A DNA stretch of 64,000 bases from Urechis unicinctus (Eukaryota > Annelida > Polychaeta > Xenopneusta > Urechidae), in assembly GCA_034190875.2 (NCBI GenBank), contig CM067356.1, positions 65,473,298 to 65,537,297 of the forward strand, in the 5' to 3' direction. Made by a program: the position numbers and the translations under genes. A model generated the notes under the pieces. It saw only the letters and a list, made by a program, of their open reading frames with translations, made no database searches and had not been told where the DNA came from. Of this stretch, positions 49,160-59,440 are shown piece after piece. The first letter of the stretch is position 1, and every line of letters begins with the position of its first letter.

Positions 49160-51613
49160 GATCATTAAGTCAGAAAAGAGCAATTCTTTTCGTAATTTGA
49201 GAAATCCTAACACATAAATTGCTGACACATGTATCTCTTTTTCCACCATCAGTCTTAATATTGCCTAAATTAGTGTTGCGATAATCGTGGATGTAACGCT
49301 AGTTCTGCAAAACTTGGATACATAGTATATAATAGTAAGGGGTCTGCTTCTGATCTTCAAAATTAACATTTACAAAGTCTACAAGAAATTCCATAGTAGT
49401 CAACACATGAAAAATTGTGTTTGGACGATGACTGCTTCAACTTATTGTTGACCACTTACTTAAGGTCATCTGATGTTAGTTATTTTACACGCTTGCAAAG
49501 AACATTGTCCAACATTTTTATGTTCTGGAAATGAAAATCATCATATATTGAGTTCACACAAAAATCTCATGCAAAACATTGGTCATAATTTCTTTAATTG
49601 TGCGAAGTGGGGGGTTTCTGCATAGAAATATGATAGTTTGAAAATAGGCCTTGTTAAACGCAGTGGCAGTGATCTATATGGGTTAGTCGGCTGTTTTGCA
49701 ATGCAATGGTCTGAAAGTAGGCTGACTAATGGTGTCACTATTCATCCCAATAATTGCTCTTCGTTTTGTCCATCTAAGGATGGAGGCTTTGGCAACCACA
49801 TCGACTTTCTGGCAGTGTAACTTACAACCGACTTAAATACAGGCAATGTTTAAGGCCTACAAACAGATCACTCAATTATAAAAAGATTTGAAAAAACATG
49901 TAGCAACCATTTCGCAAGAACGTATTGCATCGCAATAAACAGGAGTCAGAGAGCTTTAGTGTGTGAGTCAACCAGGTCGCCTATCCCTTGTTCTAAATGA
50001 CGGATCACCAACGATATTTAATAATGATGAAACTTTGGTCATTGTTTGCTTTTGCAAACATGCTCAAAAACTTGGCAAATCTGCGTAAATACTTTAGTAT
50101 CATTACAGTATTGTCATTTGAGTGGATATCTTTCACCAAGCTCTCACTGTTGTTGTACGAGCATCGAGTTATTAACAGTTGTGATCAGCGGTTCTGATTT
50201 TGTTTTGGCGCTTTCACTTAAGCATACTAATATCTGATTATTTTAGGAAATAATAAGACCATAATACGGGTGCAGTAATATAAATCATGTTATAATACTA
50301 AATTCCGAATTGAATATATGATTAAAGAATAAACAAACGAAATAGGCTGGCTCTTGCGTTTTTAGAACCAATTCCCAGTTTGATCCACAATAATCATAAG
50401 TGCACGAGATTCAGAAGATGGTTCAGTGTCGACCTTGCAAGATTGTCCTGTTTTTAATATATCTTGTGCGGCAGTCAACCTTAAGTTGCCCAGACTATTT
50501 GGTTAATCGATCACACTTAGTTACTTGTACTGACTCACGACCGATCTTCTCCTGTTTAGCCTTTACATGCTATTGTCCACTCAAAAATGCAATCGAACAC
50601 CATCCTCCGTTGACCAAAGCCGCATTTATTGCTTTTTGACCAATGACACGTAGGGCTCGATGGGTGAAATCCCTGCAGCTTCCAGTTCCTATGCGTCCTG
50701 ACCTATTAAAGTTAACTATGGGCGTAACAGGTAGCCTATTTTCGCCACGACTTACGCCTGTATCACTCCATCGCATTTAACCCTAAATGGAAAACACCAT
50801 CAGTTGACTGATTGTAGTGCAATTTGCATGTTATCCACGATTGGTTTAATTTAGGCGACGCCAATGTCAGCACGGTTGATGATTATTCTACGCAGCTGTC
50901 ACATTCGCCAAGACCCACCTCCTCGACAAGCATTCTCATTTTCTGACCAATGGCCCTTCTAAACACGGCCGCCCGCCTGACGCGTGTCGCAGCTGGGGTA
51001 TGATTAACCCCCCACACAATCGCCCCGCCTCTTATCATAGACGATAACCGTCAGCACTAATTATATCGCCAACTAATTTGATCCGGTATGTTTTACAATT
51101 AAAAATCTCATGACCAATGAATAACTTTTAGTTACCTCATAGTTTGAATTGAAGCATATGTGTATCATACCAAGTCAGAGTAACCATCTATGTAATTGGC
51201 GTAAGAAATCCACCATTGAGTCAAAATGATTGAATTTATTTGGCCACCTACAAACTATGCCTTATAGTTCTGATGCGTGCACAAAATCGCCAGGAATCCT
51301 ATGTATTCTAAGTATGGTCACATTCTAGCAGTGTAACACGTCGGATTGGATAATCCCCTTTTGAGGTCCAACATAATATCATGTTCTGATAATAACTTAT
51401 ATCTTGAGACTGGTTGAACTACTCATAACAGCCGTTACTGTTTTCAAATATAACTGTGTAGTTGGAATGTGGTTAAATTAACGAAGACAGTCTAGCGGTA
51501 GCAGCAAATGGTCATGTCAGCCCAAACTCGACAATGGAACGCTGCCCGTAATCGTGCATAGTGTTTGTCGTAAGCTAAGGGGATGTTGTTAAATATTTGC
51601 AGTAACTATCTCT
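49160..51613. other. Stretch with no recognised gene
   Basis: Several open frames of 60-80 codons on both strands (for example 49638-49820 and 50400-50639) without recognisable motifs. No tandem repeats. It ends at the start of the 3.9-kb duplication. Confidence 0.4.
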
Positions 51614-52270
51614 GAAGGACCAAGAATTCGCCGCGTTGGTTTAGGCAGTGAAAAAAGATTCGACAGGAATCATGCATGAGCAGGCTTCAACAAAATTGAC
51701 TGGATATATTGTCTGGCTCTATCTATCGAGAACCATTTTACACGTGTGGTTTTCTGTGCCAAATCGTTTGGTAGATAACATCAATCAAATTATTAAGGTG
51801 TACGTAAGTCATGATGCCTGAACAGGTAAAATTGTTTTGCTGCTTGCTACCATCAATTGTGCACTTTAATTATCATTCCTAATTTGGCTAATGTACGAAA
51901 ACCGAGCTGATTGCGATTGAAGCACTAGTGTTAATTGGCAACGTGCATTCATAGAAATCTGCAACAAAACTTACGAAGCATTCATTGCGAGATAGCTTTG
52001 TGGGGAGCACCCGGATATCCAGGTATTCGCACTTAAATGTCAACTGTCACAAAGGCCAAAGACATTGTCTTTATCTCAATAAGTTAGGGCGTTAACGTAG
52101 ACTACTTACCATATGGTGAACATCTTGAACAATGTCGAACCGAAGAAGCTGACAATTCACGTTGCTATTGATATATGATCACATCATTGGAATACCACCC
52201 TAATTAACTCGGTGTACATAAAACATGACGCAGGCGTATTGAAGGGTCATTTGTTTACAACGCATAGTCG

Positions 52271-52396
52271 TGACGTCACGCGCAGCGCAGATTCGACAGA
52301 AGGTGGAAACCCTAGCAGCCAAAATGTTGAGTCTTCTGATTACCTCATTTCTTCTATGACTCTTCTTTGATTGGAGTTTTCGAATGTTATATAAAA
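52271..52396 (+). promoter_or_regulatory. Candidate promoter: CRE palindrome, CCAAT, TATA (unit 1)
   Basis: A perfect TGACGTCA cAMP-response-element palindrome at 52271-52278 lies in a locally CG-rich patch; a reversed CCAAT box (GATTGG, 52369-52374) and a TATATAAAA box (52388-52396) follow. This order would drive plus-strand transcription towards the P2X7-C-type exon about 0.6 kb away. CCAAT and TATA are unusually close. The same sites occur in unit 2, with the CRE at 56188. Confidence 0.35.
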
Positions 52397-52985
52397 ACAA
52401 AAACCCGCCTCAATATAGTGAACACTATCGGTACAATAGATTACCGTAAATTTAACAATAAATAGCGTTACACCTGAGAACAAACCCTGAGGTAGCCCTG
52501 CAAGACGTCATATATATTTTTATTACCGGTTGACCGGTGCTAACCCTAAGGCTGCGTATGTTCAAGCGTAAAAAAAACGATATTCTTGACTATTCTCTCA
52601 CGTTTTGGAATAAAAGCCATGACACTTGTTCAAAGTTGGATTATTTCATACGCAATTATTGGCATATTCCTGAATGAACTCATGTTGGACTTATCAAACC
52701 ATATATTTTCTGCTGGTTCTCATTTGTTTGTAGACCTCGACAGGCTGAAAGCGAGTCAATCTTGTTCGCAGAGGCTACCATGGCAACACACCAATATCTA
52801 ACTAGGCCCTACAGCAGAGTAGAGTGGCTGCTAAATCTTTATAGCTGTCGCAGAAAGAGAAATTGAAGGTATTGTACAACTCAGCAGTTAGCACTCTTCA
52901 GCTGCTCAAAAACCTTCATGATATTTGGGTCACAGAGGGCGATTTGCATTGGAGATATTCAATCCATCAAAATGAAGACTTTTGA

Positions 52986-53349
52986 TTACTCAATCACCCG
53001 ACAACCCACACCAAAGAAGGATTCCACCCCCCATCAACAACCACTTCACCACTTTGGTGCATCTGCCTTCAATGTAGGGAAATGCCTACCCCTGTGGAGC
53101 GGCAATGTTGCACCAACAACCCAGACTTTTGCACATATGCACTACCTCAGATGGAAGGAGTTGTGCTTGACCCGATTGTCATTGAGGTTATTAACAGGTG
53201 CTGGGTGGACTTGCTATGGGAGTTAGATGCGGTTGTCGAGGACCCCAAACAAATATGCTTAGACCTGGCAACTATCAACAATTGGTTCTGTGAATTCATG
53301 GCTTTTTGGTGAGCGCAACAGGAAGGTAACTCCCTCCTGTTGTGTGTGA
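52986..53349 (+). pseudogene. P2X7-type cytoplasmic C-terminal domain exon, frameshifted (unit 1)
   Basis: The frame open from 52986 reads PLWCICLQCREMPT, then ERQCC, then an LDPIVIEV block, and stops at 53310-53312. This is the WCxCxxCxxMPTxxExxCC cysteine pattern of the P2X7 receptor cytosolic (ballast) domain, also found alone in many invertebrate 'P2X7-like' genes, where it is thought to bind zinc. One frame away, at about 53302-53349, the sequence reads LFGERNRKVTPSCCV, which corresponds to the G-x-x-N-R-x-V/I-x-P-S-C-C end of the domain, so a one-base frameshift lies between about 53285 and 53305. The final W-x-I-R part is missing because a TGA follows PSCCV. No ion-channel segments are visible upstream; a second exon with acceptor TTTGTTTGTAG near 52735 is possible. 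Both tandem units carry the same break. Confidence 0.7.
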
Positions 53350-54047
53350 AAAATCAGAAACCTCTTCCTTGACAAGTATTGACAGTATACAGGCTTAATA
53401 CAAAGTAAGTTTTGGTAATATACTAAGCTTAAATGTTTTAATTTGTAATTTTAATCCGGAAATATTTCATTGTTCTGATAGGTATTGTTGTGTGGATTTA
53501 TATTGATAAATCTCAGTATTGAAATTGCCTAGTCTCACAAAACATATTATTTGTTCTGAACATTTTTGTTTCAACAATTTCATAATTTATTGTCTGATTG
53601 TTTTATGGAATGAGCAGTCATATATTAGTAAATTTTTCGTCTTGCAACCACACAAGAAAAGAATTATGCACACATTATTTTGTCAATTAGTCATGACACG
53701 TTATCTTTAGATTTGACTTTTTATGTTCATAATTTTAGCCCTGATGAAAAAAGAAGTGACATTAAAGTGAGTTCATGTATAATTTACTTGCCAATTACAT
53801 GAGTTCTTGTATTACGGTTTGGATTTACAGACAAAAGAATGTGACTAATAAAAGATTTGTACATTTTAACAAAAACAAATTTCCAAATCATATTTTCAAT
53901 CAAAAACGAGACACCTGCAACTCAACTGTTTCTTGAGTATATGGCCTTGGCACAGGAGCAATGACTGATGTTGCATGGTCATCAGCAGAGCGTTGTGGGT
54001 GTTGTTATGATTGCTGTTGCATTGCGTGGGCTTTAAGATTTCTGTCC

Positions 54048-54401
54048 TCATATCTTATCATATATGGGCGTAAGTCTTGGCCTCTTAACCGATGACCACG
54101 CCTTTGACTGCTTGCTGAAGCGAGTGCTGTACCTCTAACACAACATAATTGCATTATATGGCCAAATAGCTAGATCACATCACATGTGCGACATCAGTAT
54201 TTAATTTTCTGATAAGGCATTAAGTCAGTGTGCAGTTGAGTGGTCAGGAGAGACTTACATTGGCTGACCATACTTTTTAGGTGCATATGCACGATCCCAA
54301 TGCATGTTGTGATCCATTGCCACAACTTGATTGCGGGCAAGGTATGACGAACACCTGAACACCAGCCATTGAATTAGGGTCAAGAGGATGCAATAATTTC
54401 T
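54048..54401 (-). CDS. Last two exons of an uncharacterised multicopy-family gene (unit 1, minus strand)
   Basis: Exon at 54401-54259: after an AG acceptor the frame reads NQVVAMDHNMHWDRAYAPKK and ends at a consensus donor (AAT/GTAAGT). Exon at 54132-54048: after TTAGAG the frame continues in phase with YSTRFSKQSKAW and stops at TGA (54050-54048). The pattern A-x-D-H-N-x-x-x-x-R...F-S-K-Q-S-K-x-W is one I associate with an uncharacterised, highly multicopy family in molluscs and other marine invertebrates; its function is not known to me. The 126-base intron has proper ends and the phase fits (2 then 1 bases), which argues for a real gene structure. It is convergent with the P2X7-C-type exon, about 0.7 kb away. 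Confidence 0.5.
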
Positions 54402-54569
54402 CTACCTGAAATTCACAAAGTAAGGTATGTTTGCAACAATAATTAACAAATCCAAATAAAGCAATGGACACACAATAAGCCCTTAGATTTTATATAATCG
54501 GTGACTTTTACACAAGTGGATTCAATACAGGCCGATTCGATAGCAGGGTATTCATAATACAACGATTAC

Positions 54570-54959
54570 CTACAAAAACTTTGCAGCTTCTTTGTTGGTC
54601 AAACTCATCACCTCCTTGAATGCCTATCTTAAAGAGACCCTCGTGTTAGACCGCAGCTGGTCTAGCTCACGCTTCTTTCTCTTAGTTGTTGAATCTGTTA
54701 ATAGCTTCTTTCTCTCTCTCCACCTTTTCTTGTTTTGGTTGTCAATTATCGCAATGGAAATAGCGCAAACTAAACATCCGCCGGCGGCGAACGGCACATA
54801 TCGATGACGGTTCTGCGCTTCCGTAATTAGTAATACATGAGCTTCCAAATAAGGGCTATTTGTTACGAGACGTGAAAAATACGGAACTGAAAGTTTATAT
54901 AACAACAACAAGATATATATACGGCCATTCCAACTTTGGCTTCCGGATATCAGCACCAT
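54570..54959 (-). pseudogene. Candidate first coding exon of the same minus-strand gene, broken (unit 1)
   Basis: The minus strand is open from 54959 to the TAG within 54610-54617. The reading ends in KRKKRELDQLRSNTRVSLR, then the stop, then AFKEVMSLTNKEAAKFL up to a donor (TAG/GTAATC at 54570/54569). A basic R/K-E-L-D-x-L-R-x-N-T-R-V run followed by A-F...A-x-V-A-K-F-L is what I expect in first exons of this family. A 168-base intron with an acceptor (GAATTTCAG) leads to the next exon, but the joining phase is not clean. A TATATAAAC box lies near 54903-54895 on this strand, inside the open frame, so the true start is probably downstream of it. Confidence 0.35.
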
Positions 54960-56901
54960 TTAAGATCCTCTTGCATTTAGCAACATTTTTGTTCGATTAA
55001 AAATCGATTGATTTTTTTTTATGAAATGCACCTTTAAGCTCTAAGTTTGTCACGGCAGAATCCTGGAGGAATCTGTGTGTACATGCAATTTAGGATTAGA
55101 TCCAATGAACATCAATGAAATGTGCATAAAACCCCGGCCTAGACGTGAGGTTCGAGGCTCCACTGTATGCAGTACATGTCAATCAAATGGCAAATACATT
55201 TAGTGATTCTTTCTTTTCGAATATATAATCACTAATTGACATTAAGGATGTTCCTTACTTACCGCTGATGGCGTTCCGACAGGCCATTTATCCTGCTTTG
55301 TAGATCGCTCAATCCACATCATGAAGGAAATAGCCTGGTAATGATTTAAAAGCAAAAAATTACGCATCCATAAATCCCATTTGAGCTTATTTTCGTATCG
55401 CTTGTTGATTATGAATTACAGTTTTTTAAACACATGATGCAATTGCTATTTCATATTGTCAAATTACCAAATGGCGAGCTTAGAAGATACCAGTTGCATT
55501 GTGTTTAAATACGCCCGTTGGTTATTCTCTGAAGGACCAAGAATTCGCCGCGTTGGTTTAGGCAGTGAAAAAAGATTCGACAGGAATCATGCATGAGCAG
55601 GCTTCAACAAAATTGACTGGATATATTGTCTGGCTCTATCTATCGAGAACCATTTTACACGTGTGGTTTTCTGTGCCAAATCGTTTGGTAGATAACATCA
55701 ATCAAATTATTAAGGTGTACGTAAGTCATGATGCCTGAACAGGTAAAATTGTTTTGCTGCTTGCTACCATCAATTGTGCACTTTAATTATCATTCCTAAT
55801 TTGGCTAATGTACGAAAACCGAGCTGATTGCGATTGAAGCACTAGTGTTAATTGGCAACGTGCATTCATAGAAATCTGCAACAAAACTTACGAAGCATTC
55901 ATTGCGAGATAGCTTTGTGGGGAGCACCCGGATATCCAGGTATTCGCACTTAAATGTCAACTGTCACAAAGGCCAAAGACATTGTCTTTATCTCAATAAG
56001 TTAGGGCGTTAACGTAGACTACTTACCATATGGTGAACATCTTGAACAATGTCGAACCGAAGAAGCTGACAATTCACGTTGCTATTGATATATGATCACA
56101 TCATTGGAATACCACCCTAATTAACTCGGTGTACATAAAACATGACGCAGGCGTATTGAAGGGTCATTTGTTTACAACGCATAGTCGTGACGTCACGCGC
56201 AGCGCAGATTCGACAGAAGGTGGAAACCCTAGCAGCCAAAATGTTGAGTCTTCTGATTACCTCATTTCTTCTATGACTCTTCTTTGATTGGAGTTTTCGA
56301 ATGTTATATAAAAACAAAAACCCGCCTCAATATAGTGAACACTATCGGTACAATAGATTACCGTAAATTTAACAATAAATAGCGTTACACCTGAGAACAA
56401 ACCCTGAGGTAGCCCTGCAAGACGTCATATATATTTTTATTACCGGTTGACCGGTGCTAACCCTAAGGCTGCGTATGTTCAAGCGTAAAAAAAACGATAT
56501 TCTTGACTATTCTCTCACGTTTTGGAATAAAAGCCATGACACTTGTTCAAAGTTGGATTATTTCATACGCAATTATTGGCATATTCCTGAATGAACTCAT
56601 GTTGGACTTATCAAACCATATATTTCTGCTGGTTCTCATTTGTTTGTAGACCTCGACAGGCTGAAAGCGAGTCAATCTTGTTCGCAGAGGCTACCATGGC
56701 AACACACCAATATCTAACTAGGCCCTACAGCAGAGTAGAGTGGCTGCTAAATCTTTATAGCTGTCGCAGAAAGAGAAATTGAAGGTATTGTACAACTCAG
56801 CAGTTAGCACTCTTCAGCTGCTCAAAAACCTTCATGATATTTGGGTCACAGAGGGCGATTTGCATTGGAGATATTCAATCCATCAAAATGAAGACTTTTG
56901 A

Positions 56902-57265
56902 TTACTCAATCACCCGACAACCCACACCAAAGAAGGATTCCACCCCCCATCAACAACCACTTCACCACTTTGGTGCATCTGCCTTCAATGTAGGGAAATG
57001 CCTACCCCTGTGGAGCGGCAATGTTGCACCAACAACCCAGACTTTTGCACATATGCACTACCTCAGATGGAAGGAGTTGTGCTTGACCCGATTGTCATTG
57101 AGGTTATTAACAGGTGCTGGGTGGACTTGCTATGGGAGTTAGATGCGGTTGTCGAGGACCCCAAACAAATATGCTTAGACCTGGCAACTATCAACAATTG
57201 GTTCTGTGAATTCATGGCTTTTTGGTGAGCGCAACAGGAAGGTAACTCCCTCCTGTTGTGTGTGA
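56902..57265 (+). pseudogene. P2X7-type cytoplasmic C-terminal domain exon, frameshifted (unit 2)
   Basis: Same sequence as 52986-53349, including the frameshift before the PSCC motif and the early TGA. Because both units share the break, it arose before the duplication or the two units are the same locus assembled twice. Confidence 0.7.
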
Positions 57266-57961
57266 AAAATCAGAAACCTCTTCCTTGACAAGTATTGACA
57301 GTATACAGGCTTAATACAAAGTAAGTTTTGGTAATATACTAAGCTTAAATGTTTTAATTTGTAATTTTAATCCGGAAATATTTCATTGTTCTGATAGGTA
57401 TTGTTGTGTGGATTATATTGATAAATCTCAGTATTGAAATTGCCTAGTCTCACAAAACATATTATTTGTTCTGAACATTTTTGTTTCAACAATTTCATAA
57501 TTTATTGTCTGATTGTTTTATGGAATGAGCAGTCATATATTAGTAAATTTTTCGTCTTGCAACCACACAAGAAAAGAATTATGCACACATTATTTTGTCA
57601 ATTAGTCATGACACGTTATCTTTAGATTTGACTTTTTATGTTCATAATTTTAGCCCTGATGAAAAAAGAAGTGACATTAAAGTGAGTTCATGTATAATTT
57701 ACTTGCCAATTACATGAGTTCTTGTATTACGGTTTGGATTTACAGACAAAAGAATGTGACTAATAAAAGATTTGTACATTTTAACAAAAACAAATTTCCA
57801 AATCATATTTTCAATCAAAACGAGACACCTGCAACTCAACTGTTTCTTGAGTATATGGCCTTGGCACAGGAGCAATGACTGATGTTGCATGGTCATCAGC
57901 AGAGCGTTGTGGGTGTTGTTATGATTGCTGTTGCATTGCGTGGGCTTTAAGATTTCTGTCC

Positions 57962-58315
57962 TCATATCTTATCATATATGGGCGTAAGTCTTGGCCTCTT
58001 AACCGATGACCACGCCTTTGACTGCTTGCTGAAGCGAGTGCTGTACCTCTAACACAACATAATTGCATTATATGGCCAAATAGCTAGATCACATTACATG
58101 TGCGACATCAGTATTTAATTTTCTGATAAGGCATTAAGTCAGTGTGCAGTTGAGTGGTCAGGAGAGACTTACATTGGCTGACCATACTTTTTAGGTGCAT
58201 ATGCACGATCCCAATGCATGTTGTGATCCATTGCCACAACTTGATTGCGGGCAAGGTATGACGAACACCTGAACACCAGCCATTGAATTAGGGTCAAGAG
58301 GATGCAATAATTTCT
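57962..58315 (-). CDS. Last two exons of an uncharacterised multicopy-family gene (unit 2, minus strand)
   Basis: Same two exons as in unit 1 (58315-58173 and 58046-57962), with identical splice sites and reading frame. The only nearby difference is a C-to-T change in the intron near 58095. Confidence 0.5.
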
Positions 58316-58483
58316 CTACCTGAAATTCACAAAGTAAGGTATGTTTGCAACAATAATTAACAAATCCAAATAAAGCAATGGACACACAATAAGCCCTTAG
58401 ATTTTATATAATCGGTGACTTTTACACAAGTGGATTCAATACAGGCCGATTCGATAGCAGGGTATTCATAATACAACGATTAC

Positions 58484-58871
58484 CTACAAAAACTTTGCAG
58501 CTTCTTTGTTGGTCAAACTCATCACCTCCTTGAATGCCTATCTTAAAGAGACCCTCGTGTTAGACCGCAGCTGGTCTAGCTCACGCTTCTTTCTCTTAGT
58601 TGTTGAATCTGTTAATAGCTTCTTTCTCTCTCCACCTTTTCTTGTTTTGGTTGTCAATTATCGCAATGAAAATAGCGCAAACTAAACATCCGCCGGCGGC
58701 GAACGGCACATATCGATGACGGTTCTGCGCTTCCGTAATTAGTAATACATGAGCTTCCAAATAAGGGCTATTTGTTACGAGACGTGAAAAATACGGAACT
58801 GAAAGTTTATATAACAACAACAAGATATATATACGGCCATTCCAACTTTGGCTTCCGGATATCAGCACCAT
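58484..58871 (-). pseudogene. Candidate first coding exon, frameshifted relative to unit 1 (unit 2)
   Basis: Corresponds to 54570-54959, but a TC repeat is two bases shorter (near 58635), so the frame that is open in unit 1 ends here as RWREKEAINRFNN and stops. Either unit 2 is further decayed, or the two-base difference is allelic or a sequencing error in a dinucleotide run. Confidence 0.35.
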
Positions 58872-59440
58872 TTAAGATCCTCTTGCATTTAGCAACATTT
58901 TTGTTCGATTAAAAATCGATTGATTTTTTTATGAAATGCACCTTTAAGCTCTAAGTTTGTCACGGCAGAATCCTGGAGGAATCTGTGTGTACATGCAATT
59001 TAGGATTAGATCCAATGAACATCAATGAAATGTGCATAAAACCCCGGCCTAGACGTGAGGTTCGAGGCTCCACTGTATGCAGTACATGTCATTCAAATGG
59101 CAAATACATTTAGTGATTCTTTCTTTTCGAATATATAATCACTAATTGACATTAAGGATGTTCCTTACTTACCGCTGATGGCGTTCCGACAGGCCATTTA
59201 TCCTGCTTTGTAGATCGCTCAATCCACATCATGAAGGAAATAGCCTGGTAATGATTTAAAAGCAAAAAATTACGCATCCATAAATCCCATTTGAGCTTAT
59301 TTTCGTATCGCTTGTTGATTATGAATTACAGTTTTTTAAACACATGATGCAATTGCTATTTCATATTGTCAAATTACCAAATGGCGAGCTTAGAAGATAC
59401 CAGTTGCATTGTGTTTAAATACGCCCGTTGGTTATTCTCT

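Larger units (their letters stand above)
51614..55530 (+). repeat. 3.9-kb tandem duplication, unit 1
   Basis: Nearly identical to 55531-59440: I count about eight differences in 3.9 kb, mostly one- or two-base indels in homopolymers or TC repeats plus a few substitutions. The three junctions share TCTCT (before 51614, before 55531 and at the end of unit 2), which is microhomology. The unit contains a plus-strand P2X7-C-type pseudogene and a convergent minus-strand gene fragment. Confidence 0.97.
55531..59440 (+). repeat. 3.9-kb tandem duplication, unit 2
   Basis: 3910 bases against 3917 in unit 1. The 7-base difference is explained by five indels: one T near 56622, one T near 57414, one A near 57820, two bases in a TC repeat near 58635 and two T near 58930. 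The remaining differences are isolated substitutions (for example at 58095, 58667 and 59091). Confidence 0.97.
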
